36,675 nucleotides of DNA. It comes from an uncultured Clostridia bacterium. GTDB taxonomy: Bacteria; Bacillota; Clostridia; Oscillospirales; Feifaniaceae. The position numbers and the translations under genes were made by a program. Positions within the stretch are counted from its first letter, which is position 1. Every line of letters begins with the position of its first letter. The notes below the pieces were generated by a model that worked only from the letters and a program-made list of their open reading frames with translations, was not told where the DNA came from and searched no databases. Shown here in pieces: positions 1 to 7,161 of the stretch. The stretch lies in contig CALWCA010000021.1 in assembly GCA_944376235.1 (NCBI GenBank), forward strand, positions 1 through 36,675, in the 5' to 3' direction.

Positions 1-260
1 TCGCCGTGGGGGTTGAGCTTCATGGTCTGGCCCACCACGTTGGCCGATTTGGTGCGCGCTCCCGTGAGCAGGCCCATTTTATACATGGTGTAGAGCAGCT
101 TCCGATGGGACGGCTTGAACCCGTCAATTTCGGGAATGGCTCTTGAGATAATCACGCTCATGGCATAGGGCATGTAATTTTGCTCCAGCGTCTGCGTGAT
201 GGGCTGGTCAATATAGATGCTCTGCGCGTATTCCTTTTTGGGCGATTGTTTTTTTGCCAT
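1..260 (-). CDS. Type IIA DNA topoisomerase subunit A (ParC/GyrA family), N-terminal part
   Basis: Reading on the minus strand from an ATG at 258-260 gives 86 residues before the window edge. They include YAMSVIISRAIPEIDGFKPS and NVVGQTMKLNPHG, which match the start of the breakage-reunion domain of GyrA/ParC. This subunit cuts and rejoins DNA through a tyrosine that would lie beyond the window. The start is supported by AAGGAG seven bases upstream. It follows the subunit B gene (stop at 407) by 146 bp, so the two are probably one transcription unit. The B subunit is more divergent than housekeeping GyrB, so this is probably the second (topo IV-like) pair found in Clostridia and not gyrase itself. 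The family is clear; gyrase versus topo IV cannot be settled here. Confidence 0.9.
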   Translation of the reverse strand, partial: MAKKQSPKKEYAQSIYIDQPITQTLEQNYMPYAMSVIISRAIPEIDGFKPSHRKLLYTMYKMGLLTGARTKSANVVGQTMKLNPHG

Positions 261-406
261 GTGGTTTCTCCTTTTTCGGTTTGGGGACACAAAATGCGGC
301 GCTACACCTTTGCAAAAGGCCCCGTTGCGCACCTCTTTTACGGCTCAAGGGCCCGGTGATAGCCGACCCCTGTGCGCCGGCGGCGCGCCATGCCGCGCGG
401 CGGGCG

Positions 407-2392
407 CTAGGAGATGTCTGCCGTTTCCAGGTAGCGGCTGCCGTTTTGGGCGATAAACTCCTTGCGGCCCTGCAGGTTGTCGCCCAGCAGCAGCTCAAAC
501 ATCTCGGCCGTGCGCGCCGCATCGTCCGGCGTCACGCGGATGAGCCGTCGTGTGGCGGGATTCATGGTGGTTTTCCACATCATGTCGGGCTCGTTTTCTC
601 CAAGCCCCTTGGAACGCTGAACCGTCACCTTCCCGGAAAGCGTCTGGAGAATCTCGTCGCGCTCTTTGTCGGTATAGGCAAAGTGGCTCTCCCCCTTGCA
701 CACGATTTCATACAGGGGGCTCTCCGCGATATAAACCCTGCCCTCTCTCAGCAGCGTGGGCGTGAGGCGGTAGAGCATGGTGAGAATGAGTGTGCGGATT
801 TGAAAGCCGTCCACATCGGCATCGGTGCAGATGATGATTTTGCTGTAGCGCAGTGCGTCCAGGTCAAAGGTGGCAAGCTCCTTGTTGCTCTTGGTCTTTG
901 CCTCCACCCCGCAGCCCATCACGCGCAGCAGGTCGACAATGATGTCGTTTTTGAAGATTTTGTCAAAGTCGCTTTTGAGGCAGTTGAGAATTTTCCCGCG
1001 CACCGGGATGATGGCCTGAAACTCGGCGTCCCGGCCCTGCTTGCAGGCGCCCAGGGCCGAATCGCCCTCCACGATATACAGCTCGCGCCGCGCGACTTCC
1101 TTCGTGCGGCAGTCGACAAACTTCTGCACGCGGCTGGCCATGTCGGTGCCGCCCGACAGCGTTTTCTTCAAATTGATTCTGGCCTTTTCGGCCTGCTCCC
1201 TCGAGCGTTTGTTGACCAACACCTGGTCGAGGATTTTCCCAAGGTCCGCAGGGTTTTCCAAAAAGTAAATTTCCAGCTGCTCTTTGAGAAAGGCCGTCAT
1301 GCTGTCGGCGATAAACTTGTTGTTGATGGCCTTTTTGGTCTGGTTTTCATAGGAGGTGCGTGTGGAGTGGGAGTTGCTGATGAGCACCAGACAGTCGGCC
1401 ACGTCGGCAAAGGTGACTTTGGACTCGTTTTTGTTGTATTTTCCCGCCGCCTTGAGGTGCGCGTCAATGGCCGAGACAAAGGCCGAACGCACCGCCTTGT
1501 CGGGAGAACCGCCGTGCTCCAGGAAGGAGGAGTTGTGGTAATACTCAATGCGCTGAACCCGGGTGCTGAAGGCAAAGGCCACCTCGAACTTCACTTTGTA
1601 AAGAGGCTTGTCCTCCCTGTCGCGCCCCTGACGCTCGGCTCTCGCCACATAGGGCGTAGTGAGGGCGTCCTCCCCCACCAGCTCGGCAAGGTAGTCCACA
1701 ATGCCGTTTTCGTAGCAGTACCTGCTCTCCTCAAAGCTGCCGGGCGCAGTCTCGTCGCGAAAAACAAAGGTCAGCCCCGCATTGACCACAGCCTGCCGCT
1801 TGAGCAGGTCGTGGAAAAATTCCGGGGGGATGGCGATGTCGGTAAACACCTCTCTGTCGGGCTTCCACCGGGTCACAGTGCCGGTGCGCTTGCCGCTATA
1901 CGGCGTCTGCTGCAGCTCACCTGCCGGCTCGCCCCGCTCAAAGCGAAGCTCATAGCGCGTTTTGTCGCGCAGCACCGTGACCTCAAACCACTCCGAGGCA
2001 TACTGCGTGGCACAGGCGCCCAGCCCGTTGAGCCCTAAGGAATATTCGTAGCTCTCGCCCTCGTCGTTGTTGTATTTTCCGCCGGCGTAAAGCTCACAGT
2101 AGACCAGCTCCCAGTTGAAGCGGCCCTCCTTTTCATTGTAGCCCATGGGCACGCCGCGCCCAAAATCCTCCACCTCCAGAGAGCCGTCGGCATAGCGGGT
2201 CACGAGAATCTCGTTCCCGTAGCCCTCGCGAGCCTCGTCGATGGAGTTGGATAAAATCTCAAAAAAGGAATGCTCGCAGCCCTCCAGCCCGTCCGAGCCG
2301 AAAATGACCCCGGGGCGCAGACGCACACGGTCTGCTCCTTTAAGCGACGAGATGCTGTCATTCCCATAGGTTGCCGGTGTTTTTTTGCTCAT
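407..2392 (-). CDS. parE: Type IIA DNA topoisomerase subunit B (ParE/GyrB family)
   Basis: 661 residues. The N-terminal GHKL ATPase shows EILSNSIDEAREG (about 45-57), EDFGRGVP (75-82) and GLNGLGA (120-126). The Toprim domain shows EGDSA (442-446), IPVRGKILN (462-470) and DADVDG (524-529), followed by RSKGLGE (593-599). Together with subunit A it passes one DNA duplex through another using ATP. It is about the usual ParE length. Several motifs differ from textbook GyrB, for example DADVDGFQI where DADVDGSHI or DADVDGAHI is usual, which suggests a separate clostridial topo IV-like lineage. ATG is preceded by AGGAG and by a good promoter at 2438-2466. Subunit A follows downstream. The parE name is by family; decatenation activity is inferred. 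Confidence 0.9.
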   Translation of the reverse strand: MSKKTPATYGNDSISSLKGADRVRLRPGVIFGSDGLEGCEHSFFEILSNSIDEAREGYGNEILVTRYADGSLEVEDFGRGVPMGYNEKEGRFNWELVYCELYAGGKYNNDEGESYEYSLGLNGLGACATQYASEWFEVTVLRDKTRYELRFERGEPAGELQQTPYSGKRTGTVTRWKPDREVFTDIAIPPEFFHDLLKRQAVVNAGLTFVFRDETAPGSFEESRYCYENGIVDYLAELVGEDALTTPYVARAERQGRDREDKPLYKVKFEVAFAFSTRVQRIEYYHNSSFLEHGGSPDKAVRSAFVSAIDAHLKAAGKYNKNESKVTFADVADCLVLISNSHSTRTSYENQTKKAINNKFIADSMTAFLKEQLEIYFLENPADLGKILDQVLVNKRSREQAEKARINLKKTLSGGTDMASRVQKFVDCRTKEVARRELYIVEGDSALGACKQGRDAEFQAIIPVRGKILNCLKSDFDKIFKNDIIVDLLRVMGCGVEAKTKSNKELATFDLDALRYSKIIICTDADVDGFQIRTLILTMLYRLTPTLLREGRVYIAESPLYEIVCKGESHFAYTDKERDEILQTLSGKVTVQRSKGLGENEPDMMWKTTMNPATRRLIRVTPDDAARTAEMFELLLGDNLQGRKEFIAQNGSRYLETADIS

Positions 2393-2437
2393 GTTTTCTC
2401 CTCAAGTCATTGTGGTCATACTCTCAAAATCTCACTC

Positions 2438-2466
2438 ATTATACTAAATAAAGCGGGCAAAGACAA
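2438..2466 (-). promoter_or_regulatory. Sigma-A-type promoter of the topoisomerase pair
   Basis: On the minus strand TTGTCT (2461-2466) and TATAAT (2438-2443) are separated by 17 bp. The predicted start lies about 40 bases upstream of the subunit B ATG. Confidence 0.65.
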
Positions 2467-2552
2467 GAAAAACCTGTCGGGACAGGTCTAAGCTTCCGCC
2501 CTCGTGAATAGGCATATGGGGAAAGGCAGGCAGCCGGAAAGGAGGGAGCGCC

Positions 2553-2786
2553 GTGAAGCACGAAAAGGGCTTTGACTATCTGCCGGCACAGAGAATGCGG
2601 TATCTGCGCGAGGAGCTGCGCCGGCTTCAGGGGCGGTTTGCCCTGGCCGAAGACCCTGCCCTCATCGAGGCGCTCATCTACGAACAGGCGTCGCTTTTGA
2701 GGCAGCAGTCGGCCTGCCTGCGGGAGGCCAGAGAGCTGGAATTCCAGCGCCGCGCAAGGGAGAAGGAGGCGTTTTTCCATGAATGA
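2553..2786 (+). CDS. YaaL-like small protein (DUF2508 type)
   Basis: 77 residues from a GTG start with AAAGGAGGG just upstream. It is short, charged and helical, without membrane segment or signal. The segment LIEALIYEQASLLRQQ and the following LREARE resemble the YaaL/DUF2508 family, whose gene sits directly upstream of bofA in many spore formers. The stop overlaps the bofA start by 8 bases, so the two are translationally coupled. The molecular role of YaaL is unknown. Assignment rests on weak sequence resemblance plus this very characteristic neighbour. Confidence 0.6.
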   Translation: MKHEKGFDYLPAQRMRYLREELRRLQGRFALAEDPALIEALIYEQASLLRQQSACLREARELEFQRRAREKEAFFHE

Positions 2787-3042
2787 CTGGGTGCTGCTCG
2801 GGCCGGTTATCGGCATTGTCGGGCTCATCTTCTTTTTGCTGCTGCTCAAACCGCTCTCGGCACTCTTCCGATGGCTGCTGCGGCTGACGGGCAGCGTGCT
2901 CAGCCTGGTGCTCATCAACCTGCTGGGCGCCTCCTTCGGGCTGACGGTGGGAATCAATCTCGTCACTGTGCTGACGGCGGCTGTGTTGGGGCTCCCGGGT
3001 GTCACAGCACTGGCTGTCAGCCGGCTGATCCTGAATCTCTGA
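2779..3042 (+). CDS. bofA: BofA-family pro-sigma-K processing inhibitor
   Basis: 87 residues, nearly all hydrophobic, with two or three membrane segments (about 8-28, 38-60, 63-83). The stretch GINLVTVLTAAVLGLPGVTA is the BofA signature. In Bacillus, BofA sits in the outer forespore membrane and holds the SpoIVFB protease inactive until the forespore signal arrives. It overlaps the YaaL-like gene by 8 bases and has its own AAGGAGG. Here the pair lies beside topoisomerase and birA genes and not the dnaX-recR cluster seen in Bacillus. Presence supports a spore-forming host. Confidence 0.85.
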   Translation: MNDWVLLGPVIGIVGLIFFLLLLKPLSALFRWLLRLTGSVLSLVLINLLGASFGLTVGINLVTVLTAAVLGLPGVTALAVSRLILNL

Positions 3043-3068
3043 CGGAGCAAAACCGCTCATGCTCCTGC

Positions 3069-3098
3069 TTGACAGCAGCCTCCCTCCTCAGGTATGAT
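3069..3098 (+). promoter_or_regulatory. Sigma-A-type promoter of birA
   Basis: TTGACA (3069-3074) and TATGAT (3093-3098) with an 18-bp spacer, about 40 bases before the birA ATG. Confidence 0.65.
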
Positions 3099-3139
3099 AG
3101 ACAAGAATCATCCTGAAGCGGAAGGCAGGAAAGACAGTC

Positions 3140-3862
3140 ATGGGTCAGGTGAGCAGCATTTTTCAATACGGAACGGTGGACTCCACCAACACGGTGGCGC
3201 TCTCCCTGGCGCGCGGCGGGGCGCCCTCGGGCACGCTGGTGACGGCGACCGCACAAACGGCGGGGCGCGGCAGAGAGGGCCGTGTTTTTCACTCTGCTCC
3301 CGGCGGGATTTACACAACCCTGATTGTCCGCCCCAAAGGGACGCCGGAGGACTGGATGCTGCTGACCTCCTGTGCCGGACTTGCCGTGTGCGACGCAATC
3401 GAGAGCTGCTGCGGCGCAAAAACCCTCATCAAGTGGCCCAACGACGTGCGCATCGGCACAAAAAAAGTGTGCGGCATCCTGGTGGAGGGCTTTTTTGAGC
3501 AGGAACCCGTGATTCTTTCGGGCACCGGTGTCAATGTGGCGCAGGAGGCCTTCCCGGAGCATCTCAGAGATGTGGCAACCTCTTTGCGGCTGGAGGGGTA
3601 TGACGTCACCATCGACGAATTTTTGGGCCACTTTGTAACGGCTCTTGGCAAGTGGATGCTCTCGCCGGTGGACAGGCGCGAAACCGTGGAACAGCTGCGC
3701 CGCCGCTCCTGCGTGCTGGGCAAAGAGGTGACCCTGATTTTCCCGACCGGGCGGGAAGAGGCCCGCGCCGTGGACATTGATGAGCAGACGGGAGGGCTTG
3801 TGGTCGAACAGGGAGGCACAAGACGCGTGCTGACCAGTGGGGAAGTGTCGCTGCGCTTTTAA
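3140..3862 (+). CDS. birA: Biotin--[acetyl-CoA carboxylase] ligase, monofunctional
   Basis: 240 residues. It makes biotinyl-AMP and transfers biotin to a lysine of biotin carrier proteins such as AccB. Visible motifs are GRGREGR (42-48, biotin/ATP loop), KWPNDV (98-103) and KKVCGILVE (108-116), with a C-terminal SH3-like tail. The usual N-terminal winged-helix domain of bifunctional BirA is absent: the catalytic domain starts at residue 8 with YGTVDSTN. So this enzyme cannot repress biotin genes through its own DNA-binding domain. The gene has its own promoter and a strong stem-loop after the stop, so it looks monocistronic. Confidence 0.9.
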   Translation: MGQVSSIFQYGTVDSTNTVALSLARGGAPSGTLVTATAQTAGRGREGRVFHSAPGGIYTTLIVRPKGTPEDWMLLTSCAGLAVCDAIESCCGAKTLIKWPNDVRIGTKKVCGILVEGFFEQEPVILSGTGVNVAQEAFPEHLRDVATSLRLEGYDVTIDEFLGHFVTALGKWMLSPVDRRETVEQLRRRSCVLGKEVTLIFPTGREEARAVDIDEQTGGLVVEQGGTRRVLTSGEVSLRF

Positions 3863-3870
3863 GCAACGCC

Positions 3871-3904
3871 GCCGCAAGGGCGCCTAAGGCGGCGCCCTTG
3901 CGGC
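3871..3904. terminator. Stem-loop after birA, terminator-like
   Basis: A perfect 14-bp stem (3871-3884 with 3891-3904) and a 6-base loop begin 9 bases after the birA stop. There is no immediate T-run on either strand, so it may be a weak or RNA-stabilising hairpin and not a classical terminator. Confidence 0.5.
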
Positions 3905-3942
3905 AAAACCCTTTCCCGGGGAGACGGTTTTTTTCTTTCCCC

Positions 3943-3971
3943 TTGCTTTTTGAGCTCAATTGTGCTATTCT
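3943..3971 (+). promoter_or_regulatory. Promoter of tRNA-Gly
   Basis: TTGCTT (3943-3948), 17-bp spacer, TATTCT (3966-3971), preceded by TGC as an extended -10. The expected start is a few bases before the tRNA. Confidence 0.5.
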
Positions 3972-3982
3972 AAATAGGCTAT

Positions 3983-4056
3983 GCGGGTGTAGTTCATCGG
4001 TAGAATGAAAGCTTCCCAAGCTTTAGAGGTGGGTTCGACTCCCATCACCCGCTCCA
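3983..4056 (+). tRNA. tRNA-Gly (anticodon CCC)
   Basis: A 74-nt cloverleaf with encoded CCA. The acceptor stem is GCGGGTG/CACCCGC, the anticodon stem AAAGC/GCTTT with loop TTCCCAA, and the T-arm GTGGG-TTCGACT-CCCAT. Anticodon CCC reads GGG. It has its own promoter and terminator. Confidence 0.95.
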
Positions 4057-4057
4057 T

Positions 4058-4089
4058 GCCGGAGCAGTGTTTTTTTGCTCCGGCTTTTT
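4058..4089 (+). terminator. Terminator of tRNA-Gly
   Basis: 9-bp stem GCCGGAGCA/TGCTCCGGC with a 9-base loop, followed by TTTTTCTTTT. It begins one base after the tRNA CCA. Confidence 0.85.
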
Positions 4090-4127
4090 CTTTTGTCCCG
4101 TCGCGGGGCTTGAAAGGAGGCTTCTCC

Positions 4128-4523
4128 ATGGGCTTTTGGCTTTTCACGCTGGCCTGCGGCCTGCTCATCCCGCTCACCATGCTGGGCTTTGGCCGCTATT
4201 TTCAAAAAACAGGCGGTCCCAGGGCCATCAACATGCTGTTTGGCTATCGCACCCCCATGTCCACCAAAAACCGCGAAACCTGGGAATTTGCCCACCGATA
4301 TTTCGGAAAGCTCTGGTATCGTCTCGGAGCCGGGCTGCTGCCCGCCTCACTTGCCGCGCTTCTTGCGGTTGCCGGCCAGGACACGGAAACCATCTCCCTC
4401 ACCACAGGGATTTTAACCGGCGTGCAGCTTTTTTTCATGCTGCTGCCCATCGCCTTCACCGAAGCCGCCCTCCGGCGCACCTTCGACAAAAGAGGAAACC
4501 GGAAAACCGGCTCCCCATCGTAG
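4128..4523 (+). CDS. SdpI-family membrane protein
   Basis: 131 residues from an ATG with GAAAGGAGG upstream. There are three hydrophobic segments (about 4-22, 65-85, 93-113). FGYRTPMSTKN followed by WEFAHRYFGKLW is the conserved cytoplasmic loop of the SdpI/YfhL family, of which SdpI in Bacillus is the immunity protein against the SdpC toxin. No toxin gene is nearby, so immunity function should not be assumed. The gene is just downstream of the tRNA-Gly terminator and has no obvious promoter of its own. Confidence 0.75.
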   Translation: MGFWLFTLACGLLIPLTMLGFGRYFQKTGGPRAINMLFGYRTPMSTKNRETWEFAHRYFGKLWYRLGAGLLPASLAALLAVAGQDTETISLTTGILTGVQLFFMLLPIAFTEAALRRTFDKRGNRKTGSPS

Positions 4524-4574
4524 CCCCTCTGCCGGCCAGGCCGGGCACAGGGGCTGCCTTATCTCCATCAGACA

Positions 4575-4605
4575 AAGGGCGGGAAAGATTCTCTTTCCCG
4601 CCCTT
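4575..4605. terminator. Bidirectional terminator between SdpI-like gene and murA
   Basis: Perfect 13-bp stem (4575-4587 with 4593-4605), loop ATTCT. It is T-rich on both sides (TTGTTTC on plus, TTTGTC on minus) and lies between convergent genes. Confidence 0.75.
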
Positions 4606-4666
4606 GTTTCATCCATTTTGTGCCGTTTCCCGCTTTGTGCCGTTTCCCGCTGCCGCGCGCCCCGGC

Positions 4667-5965
4667 CTAGTTGGCGCGCTCAAGCATTTCCCCGTCGGGA
4701 TGCGACACCAGGCGGATATCCGCCCCGATGGCGCGCAGCTTTTTGACGATGTCCTCATATCCGCGCTCCACATAGCGCACCTCGTCAATCACGGTGATGC
4801 CCTCGGCCACCAGCCCCGCCATGATGAGCGCGGCGCCGGCACGCAGGTCGGGCGCCCGAACCGGGGCAGGCGATAGGTGTTCCACTCCTTCGAAGACGGC
4901 AATGCGTCCGTCCACCGTGGCAACGGCGCCCATACGGCGCAGCTCGTTGACATATTTGAAGCGGTTGTCATAAATGCCCTCGGTCAAGATGCTGGTCCCG
5001 TCGGCCAGGCTGAGCAGCACGCCAAACTGCGGCTGCATATCGGTGGGAAAGCCCGGATAGGGCTGAGTTTTCACATTGATCCGGTGCAGGCGCTCGTTTT
5101 TGGAGCGGCGCACGGTCACCGAGTCGTCTTCCTCAATGACCTCGGCCCCCATTTCGCTGAGCTTGGCCGTAATCGACTCGAGATGCTTGGGGATGACACC
5201 AGTCACAGTGACCTCTCCTCCGGTCGCCGTCGCCAGCGCAAGGTAGGTCCCAGCCTCAATTTGATCCGGGATGATGGAATAGGTGCAGCCGCGCAGCCGC
5301 TCCACGCCGCGGATTTTAATAACGTCGGTGCCGGCACCCGTAATGTCGGCCCCCATCGTGTTGAGGAAGTTGGCCAGATCCACAATGTGCGGCTCACGCG
5401 CCGCATTTTCAATCACCGTCTGCCCCTTGGCCAGCACAGCGGCCAGCATGATGTTCATGGTGGCGCCCACCGACACCACGTCAAGATAGACCGACGCACC
5501 GCAAAGGCCTTCTTTGGCCTCTGCCTGCACAATGCCGCCTTCCGTAATCTGCACGGTGGCCCCCAGTGCTTCAAAGCCCTTGATGTGCTGGTCAATCGGG
5601 CGAAAGCCAAAGTCGCAGCCGCCCGGCAGCGCCACCTCCGCCTTTCCAAAGCGGCCCAGCAGCGCCCCGATCAGATAATAGGAGGCGCGCAGGCGCCGCA
5701 CCATTTCATAGGGGGTGGGCAGGTTCTTGGCATGCGATGTGTCAATCTCAACGGCATTCTTGTTGAGATACCGGATGTGCGCTCCCATGCTCGCCAAAAT
5801 ATCAAGCATGTTGTTCACATCGCTGATCTGCGGTAAATTTTCAATGCGGCAAGTGTCCCTGCATAAAAATACGGCGGGCAAAATGCCAAGTGCAGCGTTT
5901 TTTGCCCCACTGATGGGAACACTGCCATACAGCTCACATCCGCCGTTAATCACATATTGCTCCAT
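4667..5965 (-). CDS. murA: UDP-N-acetylglucosamine 1-carboxyvinyltransferase
   Basis: 432 residues. It transfers enolpyruvate from PEP to UDP-GlcNAc, the first committed step of peptidoglycan precursor synthesis in the cytoplasm. GAKNAALG carries the conserved lysine (Lys22). LPGGCDFGFRPIDQHIKG carries the catalytic cysteine (about Cys117) that fosfomycin attacks. The two-lobed EPSP-synthase fold repeats run to the C-terminus, and the length is normal. A reading frame continues upstream to a TTG at 5980, but the ATG at 5965 is better placed after GGTGG. It is the last gene on this strand after the walRK-yycHI cluster but is separated by about 390 bp with its own promoter signals. Confidence 0.92.
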   Translation of the reverse strand: MEQYVINGGCELYGSVPISGAKNAALGILPAVFLCRDTCRIENLPQISDVNNMLDILASMGAHIRYLNKNAVEIDTSHAKNLPTPYEMVRRLRASYYLIGALLGRFGKAEVALPGGCDFGFRPIDQHIKGFEALGATVQITEGGIVQAEAKEGLCGASVYLDVVSVGATMNIMLAAVLAKGQTVIENAAREPHIVDLANFLNTMGADITGAGTDVIKIRGVERLRGCTYSIIPDQIEAGTYLALATATGGEVTVTGVIPKHLESITAKLSEMGAEVIEEDDSVTVRRSKNERLHRINVKTQPYPGFPTDMQPQFGVLLSLADGTSILTEGIYDNRFKYVNELRRMGAVATVDGRIAVFEGVEHLSPAPVRAPDLRAGAALIMAGLVAEGITVIDEVRYVERGYEDIVKKLRAIGADIRLVSHPDGEMLERAN

Positions 5966-6294
5966 GATGCTATCCACCAATCTTTCTCATACTCGCCCGC
6001 TGCCGCAAGCGCATGTGGAAGTCAAAACAGGGCCCTGCCCCAAGGCCTTTTTCGCATCGGCAATGCCTCTTACAACCTGGCAGCCCTGCGGCACGCACCG
6101 TCCCCGTTTCGAAATTTTGTCACAAACAGGCCGGCGGGTTTCCCCTCTGAAGCCCCTTTTCCACAGCCCGATTTTCCCAAAACCAGCGGCGCAAAGCCGC
6201 CTTCCTGCCGTAAACATGGGGTCATATCCGGCCGGCGACGCACCGTATCTTCTCATGGTTTTATTATTATAACACACGAGTCTGTCAATTAAAA
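5966..6294 (-). promoter_or_regulatory. murA promoter and long leader
   Basis: On the minus strand TATAAT (6266-6271) sits 17 bp from a weak TTTTAA. A perfect TTGACA (6283-6288) is only 11 bp from that TATAAT but 16 bp from TAATAA (6261-6266), so two overlapping promoters are possible. This leaves a leader of about 290 nt before murA. The leader contains an 89-codon open frame (5987-6256) beginning with ATG near the predicted start and ending 21 bases before murA. It has no ribosome site and no recognisable family. I see no known riboswitch in it. Confidence 0.45.
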
Positions 6295-6311
6295 GTCCCA
6301 TTTTGATTTGT

Positions 6312-6336
6312 CTGAAATTTCATCTTGAAATTTCAG
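6312..6336. repeat. Perfect 11-bp inverted repeat after yycI
   Basis: CTGAAATTTCA (6312-6322) and its reverse complement (6326-6336) with a 3-base loop, 20 bases beyond the yycI stop. There is no T-run behind it, so it could be a weak end of the wal operon or a protein-binding palindrome upstream of the murA promoter. Confidence 0.5.
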
Positions 6337-6356
6337 AGCGTTGGCAAGGCTGTTTT

Positions 6357-7139
6357 TCACGATTCCTCCGGGAGCACCTCTCCCGTCACGGCATTGACCA
6401 GGCAGGCCCCGTCCCCCGTCTGAATACGGTAGCCCGGCGTGCAGGTGGCGGTATTGAAAAGCCCTGCCGTTTCCACAAGGTAAACGGGCGTCACCTGTTC
6501 CACCGTGTGTGCTGCCAGAGAGGGCTCTTCAAGCCAGGCCGAAAACGCCAGCAGGGCGTTGGCAACGTCAATCAGCTCGTCGTTTTTCTGTACGGCCTTG
6601 GCAGTCACCAGCAGCCGTCCCGTCAAAAGCTCGTTTTCCAGGCTTACGGTACAGCCATACATGGGCACGTCAAACAGTGTCTGCACCAGCTTCCCGTCCT
6701 GCTCGATAAATTCCTCTTGCGAAAAACCGGCGCGCTGCAGCAGTGCTTTGACCTGCTCCAGATCCTCCGCCGGCTCTTTCGCCTCAAAGGAAAAGTCTGC
6801 AGCTCCCGAAAGCAGGACGCTGCCCTTTTCCCCGCGAAACCACACACCCTCGCCCTCAACCGACGGCTCAAGCGTCTGATCCTCCAGCAGCGTGCGTGCA
6901 AGCGGATAGAGCATCTCCTTGGTGGAAAGGCTCACGGTATTGATCATCAGCTTTTGACTTGGAAAATCCTCCTTTTTGATAAAAACGCCTCTTGTGCTCA
7001 GCAGCGAAATGGCGTTGTCGATATATTCCCCGTCGAGCTGGCTGCGCGAATGCACGGTTTGCTGCGTGACAAAAAACAAAAAAGCATTGACAGCCAGCAA
7101 CACTGCGATCAGCACTGTTTTTGCTCTTCCCCACTGCAT
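6357..7139 (-). CDS. yycI: YycI-like regulator of the WalRK system
   Basis: 260 residues. An N-terminal membrane anchor (about 6-24, MQWGRAKTVLIAVLLAVNAF) is followed by an extracytoplasmic domain. The C-terminal TPGYRIQTGDG and VNAVTGE are typical of the YycI/YycH fold. In Bacillus, YycI and YycH bind WalK through their membrane helices and tune its activity. The gene follows yycH by 22 bp and is the last of walR-walK-yycH-yycI. Order and domain layout make the call, because these proteins are poorly conserved in sequence. Confidence 0.8.
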   Translation of the reverse strand: MQWGRAKTVLIAVLLAVNAFLFFVTQQTVHSRSQLDGEYIDNAISLLSTRGVFIKKEDFPSQKLMINTVSLSTKEMLYPLARTLLEDQTLEPSVEGEGVWFRGEKGSVLLSGAADFSFEAKEPAEDLEQVKALLQRAGFSQEEFIEQDGKLVQTLFDVPMYGCTVSLENELLTGRLLVTAKAVQKNDELIDVANALLAFSAWLEEPSLAAHTVEQVTPVYLVETAGLFNTATCTPGYRIQTGDGACLVNAVTGEVLPEES

Positions 7140-7161
7140 TTCTCACACCTCCCCATCCGTC

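Noticed and set aside
254-2038. 594-codon open frame opposite the topoisomerase B gene
   Set aside because: It is the antisense shadow of a clearly conserved gene in GC-rich DNA. It has no ribosome site and low-complexity His/Val/Leu-rich composition.
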